Numbered from the stretch's first letter, positions 46,745-59,898 are shown. The stretch is DNA of 64,000 nucleotides from Portulaca oleracea (GCA_029582165.1 CM055869.1:5798425-5862424), one strand, 5' to 3'. The notes: generated by a model from the sequence alone, not told the origin. Made by a program: numbers and translations.

Positions 46745-47604
46745 GTTCTAAACATTAAAATAAAAGGCACAAACCCAATCAAAAGGAAAAAGATTAGCAG
46801 TAACTCAAAACACTTTAAGACTAAAATTTTCAACTCCATTGAGCAGAAAAGCAAATACAGAAGCATAAAGATCATTCTTTTAACCATCATCATGCTTCTA
46901 ATACAAGTCATGGTACTAAAACTTCAGCATCAACTCAAAATTCAATACCCAACATGAAACTGAAGACATTTACAGAACATAAACACGAGGTATGTCAACT
47001 TCCAGTATGATCACGTCAAGGTTCGATCAGGGATTCGCAGAAGCAGACATTTAATTAGCGAGACTTGAGGTATTCAAATTCAGTGAACACCATGCCTACC
47101 AAGTTTGGTGCTTCAAAGTTGAAATTAAGATTTGCATGAAAAGGAAGCTGATCAAGATTTAACTGAAAGACGCAACATCTAGTAGCTAATTAGCTACTGT
47201 AGGAAAGACGGCAACACCACAAGGGTGACAATCCTCAAGTAAAAGCGATTTCCTGTATGATTCATTCCCAAATCAAATTGCACATACGCCAAGAAATAAC
47301 CGCAGAGGCGAGATGCATAGGCAGTAAACCAAGCATTGTTGTCGTCAAGTTTTCAATTCCATAAAGCATAAAACCAAACATAACAAAATGTAACATACTA
47401 AAGGGTACAGAGATTCCATAAAGCATAAAACAGGTCTAGCATTATTCCCAGTTGAACTACATAATTCATAATGTCATATGCCAAACATTCAGGCATACTC
47501 AAAGAAGACAGGATCAAAAAGATTTCACCAAGACGAAAACAAAAACCCGAAACAAGTTATTGAGATTCCACCCCAAAATCCATCTCAAGAAACAAACCCC
47601 AATT
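46745..47604. other. 3' flank of the complex I subunit gene
   Basis: No coding signal. The part nearest 47604 is probably the 3' UTR of the minus-strand gene; the rest is unassigned low-repeat intergenic sequence. Confidence 0.4.
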
Positions 47605-48011
47605 TCACCGATTGAGCAGCTTCTTGTACTTGGCAACCTCATCCTCATTAGGGAAGAAACCCATGAGCCTTCCACATGAGTTCTGGTAAGCGTACATGAA
47701 CCCACCCATCAAACCAATCAACCCACCCGTCACCATAGATGGGCCCTTAATTCCGGGCTTAATCCCTAAATCAAAACCCAGAAAAACAAAACCCTAAATC
47801 AATCAGCGAAACCCTAATAGACAGAAAATGAGGGAGGAAATGAGGGAAAAGGGTTACCGGATAAGTAGCCGACGGTGACGGAAACGCCGGTAATGGTGGC
47901 GAAACGGAGGTAATCGAGAGTGCTGAAGTTTCCGACGACTTTTGTGAATGGCGGATTCCGATCGATTACTGGGTATTCCGGCTTAGCTGATGCGGTGATG
48001 TCTGTGTTCAT
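47605..48011 (-). CDS. Mitochondrial complex I 20.9 kDa-type subunit (104 aa)
   Basis: Two exons on the minus strand, 48011-47858 and 47765-47605, are joined GT-AG and give 104 aa from MNTDITASAKPEYPVIDRNP. The sequence closely follows my recollection of Arabidopsis At4g16450, the plant NADH-ubiquinone oxidoreductase 20.9 kDa-like subunit: PPFTKVVGNFSTLDYLRF, TGVSVTVGYLSG, GIKGPSMVTGGLIGLMGGFM, YAYQNS and GRLMGFFPNEDEVAKYKK. Two hydrophobic stretches (residues about 32-51 and 61-76) suggest membrane segments in the inner mitochondrial membrane. Length is normal and no lesion is seen. It is an accessory subunit; its catalytic contribution is unknown. Confidence 0.92.
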
Positions 48012-48965
48012 TTTGTGTCTTCTCTGATTGATCTATTCCGACTTTTATCTCTCAAAGTTGCAGTTTTGCTGCTCCGATCTGCTACCCAGAAGAACACCCA
48101 CCCAGAAATAGAAAAGGGAAAAGGAAAAAGAAAAAAGGAAAAGGAAAAACAAGGAGAACTCTTCAAAAGATCGTTCGTTGGTTGGGTTATCAAGTTGGCC
48201 CATATAATCATTATTTGGGCTTATTAACAAATGGGCTAAGTTTGAGGTCCATTCCCTACGCATGTAATCAAAGATTGAGATCCACTTCTTGAGTTCTTGG
48301 CTGAAATTATGAAGTTCTAATTCGTGAGAAATATACAATTTATTTTTTTTATATTTTTGTTTCATGTGCTGAAGAAGAAGAATGGTTTCATATTTCATCA
48401 AAACACTCTTAAAAGGTAGGTTAAACAAGCACATAATCAACTATTATTGACCAAAATGTATTATTTCAGCTATATATAATTCACCATTCTTATTCTTTAG
48501 AGCGATAAGTTAGGTTTATTCTTACATAACCTTACGTTACGTTACCTTATCCCGTTCTCTAAAAAACATTCAAATCAAAGTCAAAATTTTAATAATAAAA
48601 TAGTTTTATCCCCATACTAATGTACCTTCGACAAATATTATCCTTATCTTTTCTTTCATTTTCTCATCTTATCAAACCTAACTTTATTCTACAACTCTAA
48701 AAAGCAAAGCCATTTCTTAAAAATAAAAGAGGAAAAAATTAGAAAAAAAATTAGATCCCTCACAAAAATTGTTTACATCAACGGTCAAAGTTATCCATAC
48801 ATTTTCATAACATAAAAAAATAAAAAAGAAATCAACCGTACCTGGTGGGACTACAAGTTTTAATTTGTGCAAATCATGCCTTGATTACACTTTAACAAAG
48901 TGGACAAGTGGTTTTTCGTTTCAAAAAGCATGGAGATGGAGCTGAGCAACCACATATATGGATAA
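48012..48965. other. Promoter side of the complex I gene and intergenic DNA
   Basis: An A/G-rich leader-like tract at 48100-48150 is followed by AT-rich DNA. A partial repeat with ACCTTACGTTACGTTACC at about 48528 resembles the ends of the MITE near 37352. No gene. Confidence 0.4.
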
Positions 48966-49535
48966 TGTTTTCCCCCTCCCAAAAATAGGGAAATTGGATT
49001 CTAATAATCCCTATTATTGCAGATTGGATGACAATAATTCTTACTTTCAATTTGTATTCTAGTGGTCCAAAAAAAAAATTGTATTGTAGTGGTACCAAAT
49101 CCATCACCACATTCTTTTTATTGTTTTCATGTCTACCCATATTTTTTTGTTTTTTTTCGTTCCTACCTCTAGATAGGTAATGAAGTGAAGTTGCTAAAAC
49201 ATTTTTTAAATTATTTTTTTGAGATTCCGAGCAATTATTATGATTTTTTAAAAGGAATAAAATTGAAAAAATCATGAAAAATAAAAAAAAATAGAAAAAA
49301 ATTGGGAGAAATGTTGTAAATTCATTAAAAATCGTGGTAAGGTGTTATACAAAGTTTTGAATCAAATGCAACACAAAATCTATGATATTTAAGGTATACT
49401 CTCGATTATGTCCCATTACAATACAATTATTTTTTTTGGACCACCAAAATACAAAATGAAAGTAGGGATTATTGCCATCCAATTTGCCAAAATAGGGATT
49501 ATTAGAATCCAATTTCTCCCAAAAAATAAACCCCT
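48966..49535. mobile_element. Long inverted-repeat (fold-back) element
   Basis: The left arm AAATTGGATTCTAATAATCC, GATTGGATGACAATAATTC, CTAGTGGTCC and GTATTGTAGTGG is answered in reverse by CCATTACAATACAATTAT, GGACCACC, GATTATTGCCATCCAATTTG and GGATTATTAGAATCCAATTT. The arms are about 150 bp with an AT-rich centre. The GGATT-bearing arm resembles that at 36585-37135, so the two may be related. Confidence 0.75.
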
Positions 49536-50896
49536 CATCTAAAGCCAAATAAATATTAAAACAAGGGTTTTGGCGGGGGGGCCTACATGATTAATAAAGT
49601 TGGCATTCTTACCCTAAATCTATGCTTGCTCATACTTAGAAAGTGAGTTTGTGCATATCTAAAACAGAGAAATGCTCATCTTTTGTATGGAGGGATGCAA
49701 CCAATTTTAGGTTTAAATACTCCAGCTGTTTGGCAATTGGCATCATATATTTATGATTTTTTTTCCATTCACTTCTTCACATCATTCACACATCTCACTC
49801 TTTCTAAGCTCTTCATCAAAATTTAAATCTGTATCTTTTTGATATGAAGTTTAAACTTATGATACTATTTATAAAAAGAAAATATTTTGATGTATCAATG
49901 CTGTGACTATGAGACTGATTTATGAAATTTGAATGTCATTGCTGGTTTGGTATTTACCTCATTGTGATTGGACAGGACATGGGTGTTCAAGAGTCAAGGT
50001 TGAGCCAGCCTAGGTGACCCTGGGCCGGCTTAGCTCAATCAAAAATGTTCAATTATAGCCCTATCACAAATTATAATGCCCACTCACAATCAGGACATAT
50101 TCTTTAGAAAAGTATAAGACAAACAAAAATTGATAAAGGTAAAAAAAAAAATAATAAGTATTAAAATACGAGAAGGATGGATGGATTTGAGTTAGATTGA
50201 ACAATCTAGATAGTAATCTATCTAAATATTTGGCTCAAATCAACCTACATTTAGGCTCTGTGTTTTTTTTTTTGTTTTGTGATACCATACTGCTGCACCT
50301 ATCAGGCTATCAAAATTCACTACACTAACCACAAACTATCAGATATTAACATACCATACCACATTTTACTACGATAATTATAATCTTCCATCTCCTCATT
50401 TTTCTTTTTCCTCAATGCTTTTCACTTTTCTTTCTCCTTACCTACCACATCGATCATTCTTACAACAAATTTTACCACAACTTATCACATTGTACAAGTC
50501 AAATCACATTATCCACATTTTTACCATAACATATCATTGCCACACTTTACTCATCCCAGAAAAAAAAACACGATCTTAACTTAATATTTTGAAAAAAAGG
50601 AAAAGAAAGTTAAAAAAAAAAATCATATGAGAAATAATTCAGTCCTAGTCCCACCGAAAATCACTCCTACATTATGTGATAATAGACTGTCTTTTTGTTG
50701 GATAATGGAAATGGAGTGAAGTTAGCATGTCAGTTTCATCCTCAACCAGTGGGGACTCAGGATTCAGGAAGCTCAAGGCTCACTGGCTCAAGCTAGATTT
50801 TGGAATACTCCCTCCTTATTTTATATGTCACCTAAATTTATATATAAGTTAAATTTTAAAAAATTTCATTATTAATTTTTCAATATATAATTTTTT
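49536..50896. other. Intergenic, no gene seen
   Basis: AT-rich. A stretch from about 50252 (GGCTCTGTG, GATACCATACTGCTGCACC) to about 50577 (AACACGATCTTAAC) has the base pattern of the TGTGGTG-type Harbinger MITEs in reverse, but the termini are degenerate. Confidence 0.4.
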
Positions 50897-51219
50897 AGGG
50901 CTTTTGGCTCGAAATAATACGTGTTCGGAGGATCACCGAAAATAATTAAATCATTTTACCGAAAATAATCAAACTTTTAACCTATTGACTTGACTAAACC
51001 GAAATCGATTTGGCGTCGAATCTTGTTGATCGAACTTATATAGACCCCAATCAGCATAAATTCAAAACCAAAATCAATTAAAAGATTCGACGCCAAAATC
51101 GATTTCGGTTTAGTCCAAGTAAATAGGTTAAAAGTTTGGATTATTTTCAGTCAAAAAGTGAGTTTGGATTATTTTCAGCAATGACCTCCGACTTCGAATT
51201 ATTTTGAGCCAAAAACCCT
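50897..51219. mobile_element. Near-palindromic fold-back MITE (323 bp)
   Basis: AGGGCTTTTGGCTCGAAATA begins it and TATTTTGAGCCAAAAACCCT ends it. The inner arms ACTAAACCGAAATCGATTT with GGCGTCGAATCTT, and AAGATTCGACGCC with AAATCGATTTCGGTTTAGT, are nearly perfect inverses. The whole unit would fold into a long hairpin. Confidence 0.8.
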
Positions 51220-53289
51220 TTTTTTTATGTAAAAGTATTATCTATTGTCAAATATATAAAGAAATATTATTGTAAGAGTATAATATATATTGTAGTTTAT
51301 AATATGTGAGAAATAGTCCATCAAAGATATTTTCCTTTAAGCTTCATATAAATGCAATACTTAAAATTTACCAAGAAATAACATTTCCTTTCCAAAAAGA
51401 AAAGAACATTTCCTCGTTGCTAAAAACATAAAAAGAAGCAAAATAGCAAATAGCCCTATCAAAATTTTATTCAACAGAAAAATATCAATTGTAGTAGTAT
51501 GTTTTTTGAGTTAAATTTGATATTATTAATTTGACAAAAAAACTAAACACAGTATTTTTTATATATGTTATCTATAATCCGATTTTAACTTTGATGCAGA
51601 CACGTGAATATTTGCAGAACGTAAAGCCTATTCTTTAGGAGTATTTGTAAAATTCACCTATCTCACTTTACCTAAAGTCACTTACCTTGATTATATTACC
51701 TACCGATATATAATATATATTTAAAAATTCATATATTTAACAAATAATATGTCTAATGTGACCTACCTTACTCAAACTACCTTATTTAAAAGTACATATA
51801 GTACTTGTTAAGCGATTTGAGTGACTAATAAGGTGTAACACAACCTCACTTACATTTCATATTTTACTTACCTACATTCCAAAAGAATACGACCTAAATC
51901 AAAAACAGATTTGCTTCCCAAAAAAAAGTAAATCATGGGAAGAATGCTTAATATAAGTACAAATTAAATTGTTTTTTTTTTACATCCATTCAATTGGATT
52001 TACAAGAGTCACACAAGAAGTCAAAGCAGTCAAAACACTGGAACTCCCCACTTCTAATTACAAGGTGTTAAATATAATGGCACCATTAATGAGTGCAACA
52101 ATTTTGATAACATCCTCAAAAACATATGATTATATAAGAGAAGTTGAGAACACCAATACTACTAGTGTCCCCTCTTACCTTCAAACTTTCATGTGGTCTT
52201 CTCAGTTTAAAGCTTTGCATTATTGTACATTGTGCTGCCTACTTATCAACATTGCCACAATAATTAATTGTGAAAATTGCATGGTTACTTACAATTGAAA
52301 CTTGCATGCATGATGCATGTCTTCATTTTTGAACATACAGAACACAAGAATTTGCATCCTACTTCAAAATTTTTGTGGGTAAAAATGGCATGAAAGTTCA
52401 CCCAAAAGGGTTAAAAGCAAGCACAAGATGAATAATTAAGACAACTCCAAACAAAATACAGAAAACATAATGGATTTAACAAACTAATATCCATCAGATG
52501 TTATATACGCCATCGAAGGGCTAGTGACCCTTCTCTTTTCTTGTCAACAATGTTATTTTTCGTCTATGACTCGAGGATTACTGAGGAGTTCAAACATTTA
52601 TCTTCACCTCTGAAACCCGACCCCGAGCATAAAACCCTAAAAAAAAGAAAAACAACTCTTTCTTTCTTTCGTTCATTCATTCTTTCATTCTTCTTCTCTC
52701 TACCCAGATTACAGAATACATCTTCTTCTGTCATAAAAAGCAAAAACCCTGTGCACACACTTCTTATGAAACAGAAGTCTTCATCACTTTGATTTGTTTG
52801 TTGTGTATTCATTCATAATCTTCTATTTTGTTTCTCTGTTCAAACTCCTTTCCACCAAAATCTTCATGGAGGGAGCCTTCTTCTGACCTGATTTTTTACC
52901 GCCTGTCTTTGTTTTTGCTACCTTTTCTTTTATGTACTTGATGACACTCGGAAACAACCCCCGGTTGAGAGCTGGAATCCAAGCAGTGAACGAACCCGGA
53001 GGAAGATAAAAACAGAAAAAAAGAAACAGAACGCTATTGGTTGGTATCGGACCAAAGATATCAATCAAACCTTCAAATGGAAAGTGAACCCTACGCCTTT
53101 CTTCCTCTGTAAAAACTCTGCTTCTGTGCAAGACCGATGATCCTAGACAATTGTAGAAATGCTGTTTCCTATAGCTGTACGGTAGCTGGTGAAAAGGGGC
53201 TCTCTGGAAGATTGATCCCCTGGCTGTTTTATCAAATGCACAAAACAACAAGATACATTTCCGATGTGAGTTCAAAGTTCGGAATAAGT
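51220..53289. other. Intergenic and 3' flank of the CCCH gene
   Basis: There is no supported gene. A 109-codon open frame at 51969-52298 (+) has no recognisable family, no clear context and ordinary AT-rich composition. The last 400-500 bases before 53290 may be 3' UTR of the minus-strand CCCH gene. Confidence 0.45.
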
Positions 53290-55487
53290 TCAGAAGATAA
53301 GTTGGGAATAAGGCGAAAGTTTGATGTACATGTCTTGATCAGTGAAATCATTTCCTAGATGTTTGGATGTGTCGTCGTTAGTAGGTTTTCTGTTGATAAG
53401 ACCTAGCAGATACTCAAAGTGTTCAGGAGTCCCGAACTTGGTAGGATCTGCAAGAAAAACATCGCGGGTGTCTTAACACGAAAGCATTCTAGATTATATA
53501 CTGAAACTCAAAGCTAGCTCGAAATAGCATGTAACTGTGTAAGTGTTGTAATTAAAGCTGACCTTCTGAAGCGTTACGCTCATCCATAGAGTAGTCGACG
53601 TATTGTGGATTGTGCACGTGTTTGAACCTCAGTTGGAGCTCACAAAGTCGCCTCCTTTCCATTTCCAAAGCCAGCTCAATTTGCTCCTGCTCCTCCATTA
53701 GTTGCTTCCTCAAAAACCTCGGGGCATCACATCTCGGCACTGCAACCAAAATTATGTTCTCTTTTTTCTTATCAAGCAACAATCTGATTAATCAATCAAT
53801 AGTCTATTATTTTGGGTAGTATGTACATACCATGATCATTTTTCTCGAAGTATTTCCTGCAGAATTACATGACAGAAAAAGTTTCAGACAATGTGCCTAA
53901 AAAGCCAGATTAGTAGATACATAATGTAATCATGCGCTCATGAAAAGAAGAAAACAATTACCTGTCGTTAGCCTTGGATTTTTCCCGGTAAGGTTTAACG
54001 AGCACACGAGACCCACATACATAATGCGGGTTCCCTTTGGTCAAAACAGTCCTGACGGTATTAGCACTTGCAAAAGTCACAAACCCAAACATTCGCTTCT
54101 GTAGGTTGGGGATCCTCACATCTTCTACCGCCCCAAAAGTACTAAACATACAATAAAACCCATCGAAAATATAAGCAACAGAGAATAGAACAGCAACAGA
54201 GATACATATAATTAGCAGCAGCATTTAGATACTGTAGTAACCTGAAGTATTTGGATACATCTTCCTCAGTGAAGCTACTTTCAGCTGGAAAAGTCAAGTA
54301 TATCTGCCGAGAACCAGTGACAATTTGGCCTGGATCATTCCTTTCACCTCGGCTATCTAGGTTGTATTTTGAAGCATCTTCCGCCAAGATCACACAATGT
54401 TGCCCGTGTGGCCTGCAAAAGATCGCATTGTGTAACAGCAAGCAACAACAATCCCAAAGGTAATATAGAACAGGTACAGTCAGGCTTTCTTGTCGGAATT
54501 TTGACATTAACCGGTTTTTTTCCTTGTCAGACATCGATTTTTTTCCTTATATTTTGAATTTGAAGCAATGTACCTATCAATTAGGCGAATGCTCTTCAAG
54601 CGAGCAAGAAGCTTAGTCAAGCTATAGCCGGCCCTCCCGTGCCTCTGACTCTCAGTGAGGTAGCCCTCAGCTTGAAGGGTCTTACCGTACTTCTCATAAT
54701 AATTCATAGGAAGTGAGGCGATTGTCATGGGATTCCCCCTCTTCAACCTCAACAGCTCAGTGATTTCAAGCTCCAGTTTCTCGAGCGACCCGGGTGAGAA
54801 CATGTGATCCTCACCTCCAATTTCCACGGGGCCAAACACGGGGGAGAAATTCTCTTGCCCGTGCGAGTACTTGCAGCTGGCCCCGTGCTTGCAAAACCCC
54901 TTGTTGTAGTAATGGCACGTCTTGTTCTGCGTGGGGAAATCCGGTGAACTTACAGACCGGTGAGTCCCCCTCATGTTTGAGTAGTAAAAACTCCCCACCA
55001 CGGTGCTAATTGGATCCAAATGGTCATCATACCCGACAAACGGGGCCTGGTTTTGGAGCCGGTAGTTATATTCAGCGACTGGGTCCAGGTACCCGAATGT
55101 ACCCATATCGGACCCTACAGCAGCCAGCTGTCGCTCGGGGGTCAGCTGTGGGTCCCAGAAGGGGGCTGGGGGGACCGGGCACGAGTATGGGCGGGTCCTA
55201 TTTGGGGAAAAGGGTATGTAATTCAGAGGAACCTCAGAGACCGAGCTCGGGTTGATGCTGATAGGAGGGGACATGGAAGTTGAAACCGGGGGCGACAGGT
55301 ATTCTAGTTGAAGCTTGGTTTTGTAGATCAAATTTTGCAGGGATTCTTCGGGTGCATATGCCAATCGAATCATTTCGAGCTCCCCGTAATCTTGTATCAG
55401 GATGTACCCCATGATCTTCGTCGCATTTTCAGGGTCGAGCTTCTGAATTCTATCCAGCAGAGTTTTGGTTGCCCCTGATAAATCCAT
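53290..55487 (-). CDS. CCCH zinc-finger/RRM RNA-binding protein (At3g51950-like), 541 aa
   Basis: Six exons on the minus strand, all GT-AG with consistent phase: 55487-54574, 54412-54242, 54141-53962, 53856-53831, 53739-53563 and 53447-53290, giving 541 aa. The N-terminus (residues about 1-60, [33 protein letters not shown]) has the helical MKRN1-type shape of this family. One CCCH finger reads [19 protein letters not shown] (C-x7-C-x5-C-x3-H, near residue 195). An RRM follows with RNP2 IYLTFP and RNP1 RMFGFVTF, then [15 protein letters not shown] Glu-rich coiled-coil-like stretch ([20 protein letters not shown]) lies toward the C-terminus. It resembles Arabidopsis C3H46 (At3g51950, as I recall) in order and length. 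Presumed RNA-binding regulator; target unknown. The 26-nt exon 4 is unusually small. Confidence 0.93.
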
Positions 55488-56600
55488 CTTTGCTTAAAAG
55501 CTCCTGCATTTGCATTCATACCCTTTTTCTGTCAGAAACCTTCATTTTTGTTTTCTCAAAACCCCACACAAAAAGCAAGATCCTAGAGGGAAAAAAATTG
55601 AAACATTCAAATTCAAAAATCAAACCCTGAAACTTGTATTTTAATCTTACCCTTACAATGGAATTATTTCTGTCAGAAAATTCAGGAAAAATATTGAAAA
55701 ATTCAAGAGATCAAAACAAGAAGAAGACTGGGATTTTAGAGAGAGAAACAATGCACAACTAGAATGGCAACTGGAGTACCTGTACGTACAACTCTATAAA
55801 AGCTGGATATACAGAAAAGTATTACAACTGGAAATGGAAATAATTCCCAAAATCAGAAATCTTGGGTAACTGCCGTTTTTTTTAATAATTCCAGTTCACA
55901 CATAAGATAATCAAAATCAATTAACCTCTCTCTCCATCAAAATTTTTTTTTAAAAAAAACTAACCTCTCTCTTTCCAACCAGATTACACTGGAAATTAGA
56001 TCATAAAGGTTCATCTTTCCCACCAAACAGACAAATTTAATCTCTGAAATTACAGGAAAAAAATTTGATAAGGCAGAAAATAACCCAGAAATGGGGTAAG
56101 AATATTTTCTTTTTCCTTCACGACTAAAAAAAAATTCATCATATATGCATAGACATTATTAAGGTGGGTTTCTTCTTTGTAATTTTGAAAAACTGAAAAT
56201 TTTAAGGAAAATTAAGTCTCAAAAACACACTGGTTCAACAAGTTCTGGACGCAATAACTTCCTAAAAAGTTCAAATTCCTTGAAACAAGAACAAATTTTG
56301 AGAAATTACACCTCATTCATAGAATGTTACATACAAAATTTTGAAAAAATCCCTTGAAATAACATGAAAAAATCATCAAAAAAAGGTTGGGTTAAGGAAG
56401 GAGAAACTTACCCAGAGAATATGGTGAGAAGTTGAAGAAGAAATATAAAAGGGTTGTCAGAAAAAAGTTTCTAATTTGCAGTAGCCTCAAACTCCATGGA
56501 TGATGAATGATTGTAAACCTTGTTTCTCTCTCTAGACTGAGTTTTCTCTCTCTAAACTCAAAAGGGTATCTCTCTCTTCATGCCTTCATCACTCTGCAAT
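55488..56600 (-). promoter_or_regulatory. CCCH gene 5' UTR with a leader intron
   Basis: On the minus strand a donor CTGG|GTAAGT (exon end 56412) and an acceptor AAATGCAG|GAG (exon resumes at 55503) bracket a 907-bp AT-rich intron, leaving 16 nt of leader before the ATG at 55487. The upstream exon is CT/GA-rich (TCTCTCTCT at about 56526-56574), typical of a plant transcription-start region. Confidence 0.6.
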
Positions 56601-57388
56601 AGGGACATGATGCTAATCCATTTCCATTTTAAAGCAAAAAAATGACACAAAATGATGCTGCTTTTTAAAAAAACACACACACTTCCCCACAGTGAGTTCA
56701 AATATCATCAACTCACTCTTTTATATTTTTATATTTTAGTGTTTGAATATGGTATTTATAAAGGTGAGCCTATGTGGGGTAATTTTAATTTATTTTTTTA
56801 TAAATCAAAGTTTTTTTGTAAATTAAAATTAATTAAGCTAAATTTGAGACTATATTTCAGTGTGGAACTCAAGTAAAAACTGCAGTATTTTCGCTCAAAA
56901 TTTGAAGGATTTGTTTAGATTTTTCAAAATTGTAACTGCTTAGCATATATTTGGCCAGATTTTGGGGGGAAATTCTCACCATTTTCTCCTAGATTTTCTG
57001 CAACTGTTGAAAACGATCTCATCTCAGTTATGCTTAGAATACATGCATGTAACTACCCTGCATCTTATTATTAGTAAATGTTTGTGAGATCTCCTTGTGT
57101 TTGTGTGCTATCATCATAAAATGTGTATATTGGTAAGAAGATTAGTACGTCCTGATGTCAATAAAATAGAAAGATAAAATATCAGTCCAATCTTAAATAC
57201 ATCAAAGACACGATGAGACATCGAGATATACTACAAAGCTTCTTGTATCCTCTTCTAGTCTACAAGTAGCTTGGAATCCCCTTGTGCTATAAAGCTTCTT
57301 GTATCCTCGGTCCCTAACCTCAATGAGCCTAGGAACATATGTCATAACTTCTTCTAACATAGTGTCCATGAATCCCATATATCCTGAG
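56601..57388. other. Intergenic, no gene seen
   Basis: AT-rich promoter-distal sequence; nothing recognised apart from the repeat phrase AAGCTTCTTGTATCCTC at about 57236 and 57293, a 57-bp direct duplication. Confidence 0.4.
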
Positions 57389-58155
57389 CAGAAGCGAATC
57401 CAGAAATGGAATTAAACGGGTTCAATTGTTCAAAGTCAAATATAAAAAGTCAAAACAAAAATTCAAAACGTTATAATATTATTTGCATTGACTGGTTGAT
57501 GCGGTTCTAGACTACGTTCTTACTGTCTTCATTCAAAGAAAAATCTACAGAACTTGACGGTTAATCATGATTAAGTAAATATTTTTTAAGTGTATATATC
57601 TTTCCATTTAAACTGAAAAAAAAGATTACAATAACAATGATTCAAGCAAATGTCATTCAAACTAATTATATTTAAATCAATCCAAATTAAAAATTGGACA
57701 AATTAAACTAAAATTAGAAGAGAACTGATTGAACAACATAAAACTTAAAAAATTATCGGGCTAAATTTTCAAGTTAATAAATAAATTCCACTAAATCAAC
57801 GAACTAATAGCAAATAGAGTAATATTTCTAAAAATTATATTACATAATCACACTCAAACCAATCTAAATGGAAAATTGAGTAAATTACACTAAAATTAGA
57901 TTGGTTTGCGAAATTTGACTTGGAAATTGAAAAATAAAAGAGAAACTGAATTATGTACAAATTGAATTCATAACTATTATCTACATTTATCACAACACTA
58001 ACCATTCAACCACAGGCGCCTACAAGATTCTATGTTGTCAATGTTACATTTATACTTAATTAAATAACACAGTTTTACCCTTAAACATGAAATTTGCAAT
58101 TTTTTTAGAGTGGGGTCACTTAAATCCACATAAACTCCTGCTAAATCTGTCCCTG
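57389..58155. mobile_element. hAT-type non-autonomous element (767 bp)
   Basis: It begins CAGAAGCGAATCCAG and ends CTAAATCTGTCCCTG, imperfect inverted repeats, flanked by a perfect 8-bp duplication ATCCTGAG (57381-57388 and 58156-58163). The interior is AT-rich with no transposase frame. Confidence 0.88.
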
Positions 58156-58510
58156 ATCCTGAGAACATGAATGAACCTTCATGTCTTCCGCATAGTTCAG
58201 GATCACATACCCCCAACCATAACCTTTTATCCCTCATCATATATGCATTAATTAAAGTTCAACTTGTGTAGGTCGGGCTTAGGAGGCCTCCACACATTAT
58301 GTTCTTGGCTCAGTTTCGGCTACATTTCTCTTTCCCTAACATCTTTGAAGCTCTTGACTAGCTTTATATCGTCCTTAGCCAAGTTCCATTCCACCATTTT
58401 TCCCATTACCCAACACAAACTCATTCTTTGCCTTTCAACATCGCCACATTACTGCCATAAATTTGCCTGAGTTAGTTGTTGTCATCTAACTCCAAGCTTG
58501 CCTTGCCCTA

Positions 58511-59825
58511 CACTACAAGATGGAAGCCTAGAGAAGACCGTTCATTGCGATCGTTCATTGAATGGTCACATTTTTCGAACGGGCGACCGTTCATTGAACG
58601 GTCACGCATTTGTTATTAATTGCCATATTGAAATCCCCCTCCATATTCCCTACTTTCCTCATCTCTCTCTTTCCCGATTCTCCCTCATCTCGCCGATTCC
58701 CTATCTTTTCTCACTCCTCCTCCTCTTCTTCTTCTTCATTCCCCTAAACGCTCAAATTGATCTCCATCGCATGCTCTTTCTCGTCACATGAAGCCCGACA
58801 TGCAACACCAAATGTAGCAAGATCGAGAGCATCCATCTAAACGTTCAAGGGAAGAGATCGAACAATCCAGCTTTGTGGAAGAATTGAGCAACTCAAGTAT
58901 AAAAGGGGAGTAGAGAAGCTGAAGGTTTAGACGATGTGAAATATTTCGTTTTTAGGTCTAGGGTTTAGATTAAATTTAATTTCGCATGTCTAATTCACAT
59001 TTTTCTTGTTTAACATCTTGTAATCGGATCTTAAGTTCATGTAATCAGATCTGGATTTTGATACTTTCACAAGTTTAATACATTCTCTGGTTGATTGTTC
59101 CTCGATTCTTGTTTGTTATTTACGTAATTTCTGGGTTTGTCTTATTTTTTGGGATGTTTTATTCGATTTTTTATGTTCATGTACAAGTTTCTGGGTTTAA
59201 TATGTTGGGTCGATTGATTCATGTTCGTTTTTCCCTTCTCTCGTGTTATGGATCTGTTTTCAATTTATGGGTTGGATTGTAATTGGGTAATTGTTCCGAG
59301 TAATTTTGATTGAAAAAAAAGATTCGGAACTGAGCGACCGTTTACACTTAACGGTCGCTAACTGGCGACCATTAATCTTTGCGACCCTATTCTTACCTGT
59401 TTTTTCTAAAATTTTATCATCCATACTCCTTTTTCGGGGCGGATAAAGGCGGGTATCCGTGGGATCAGGTTTTATTATCATCCTATCACCAACCAACAAT
59501 AACAGAAATCCAACGAAATAAAAAAACTAAATATTATGTTAAAATAATTAAACTATTATTTGGAAAAATCAGTCTACTAGACATTCTACCTTGGTGCCTC
59601 CATACATCATAAAATGTGCATATTTTTGCTAAAAATGGCTCAACACTAACTATAAACAATTACTATAAATTAAATAGAAAGTATCCAAGTCTAACCTCCA
59701 ACTAGTTTCTTCTTCACTGTGAAAAAAAAAATGTGAGTATGTGACGCATAAATTAAAATCAAAGTTGTCTAGAAATATGATAAGCACTTTTTGTCATATA
59801 GAAACCAAGTCATTTTCTTGTAATG
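58511..59825. mobile_element. CACTA-like non-autonomous element (about 1.3 kb)
   Basis: It starts CACTACAAGA and ends TCTTGTAATG, the CACTA terminus with one mismatch. Subterminal dyads GACCGTTCATTGAACGGTC (about 58577) and GCGACCGTTTACACTTAACG continuing GTCGC (about 59334) are of the kind CACTA transposases bind. The 3-bp flanks (CTA, GCA) do not match, so the target duplication is lost or the ends are slightly wrong. No transposase. Confidence 0.5.
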
Positions 59826-59898
59826 GCAGTGGTCCTTGGGTTTGGATGCCTTTGTGTCTCCTTCTGTTATACAGATGACACTCTACACTTTCCTATGC

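Noticed and set aside
51969..52298. 109-codon plus-strand open frame
   Set aside because: No recognisable family, AT-rich composition, no supporting splice or neighbour context; likely chance.
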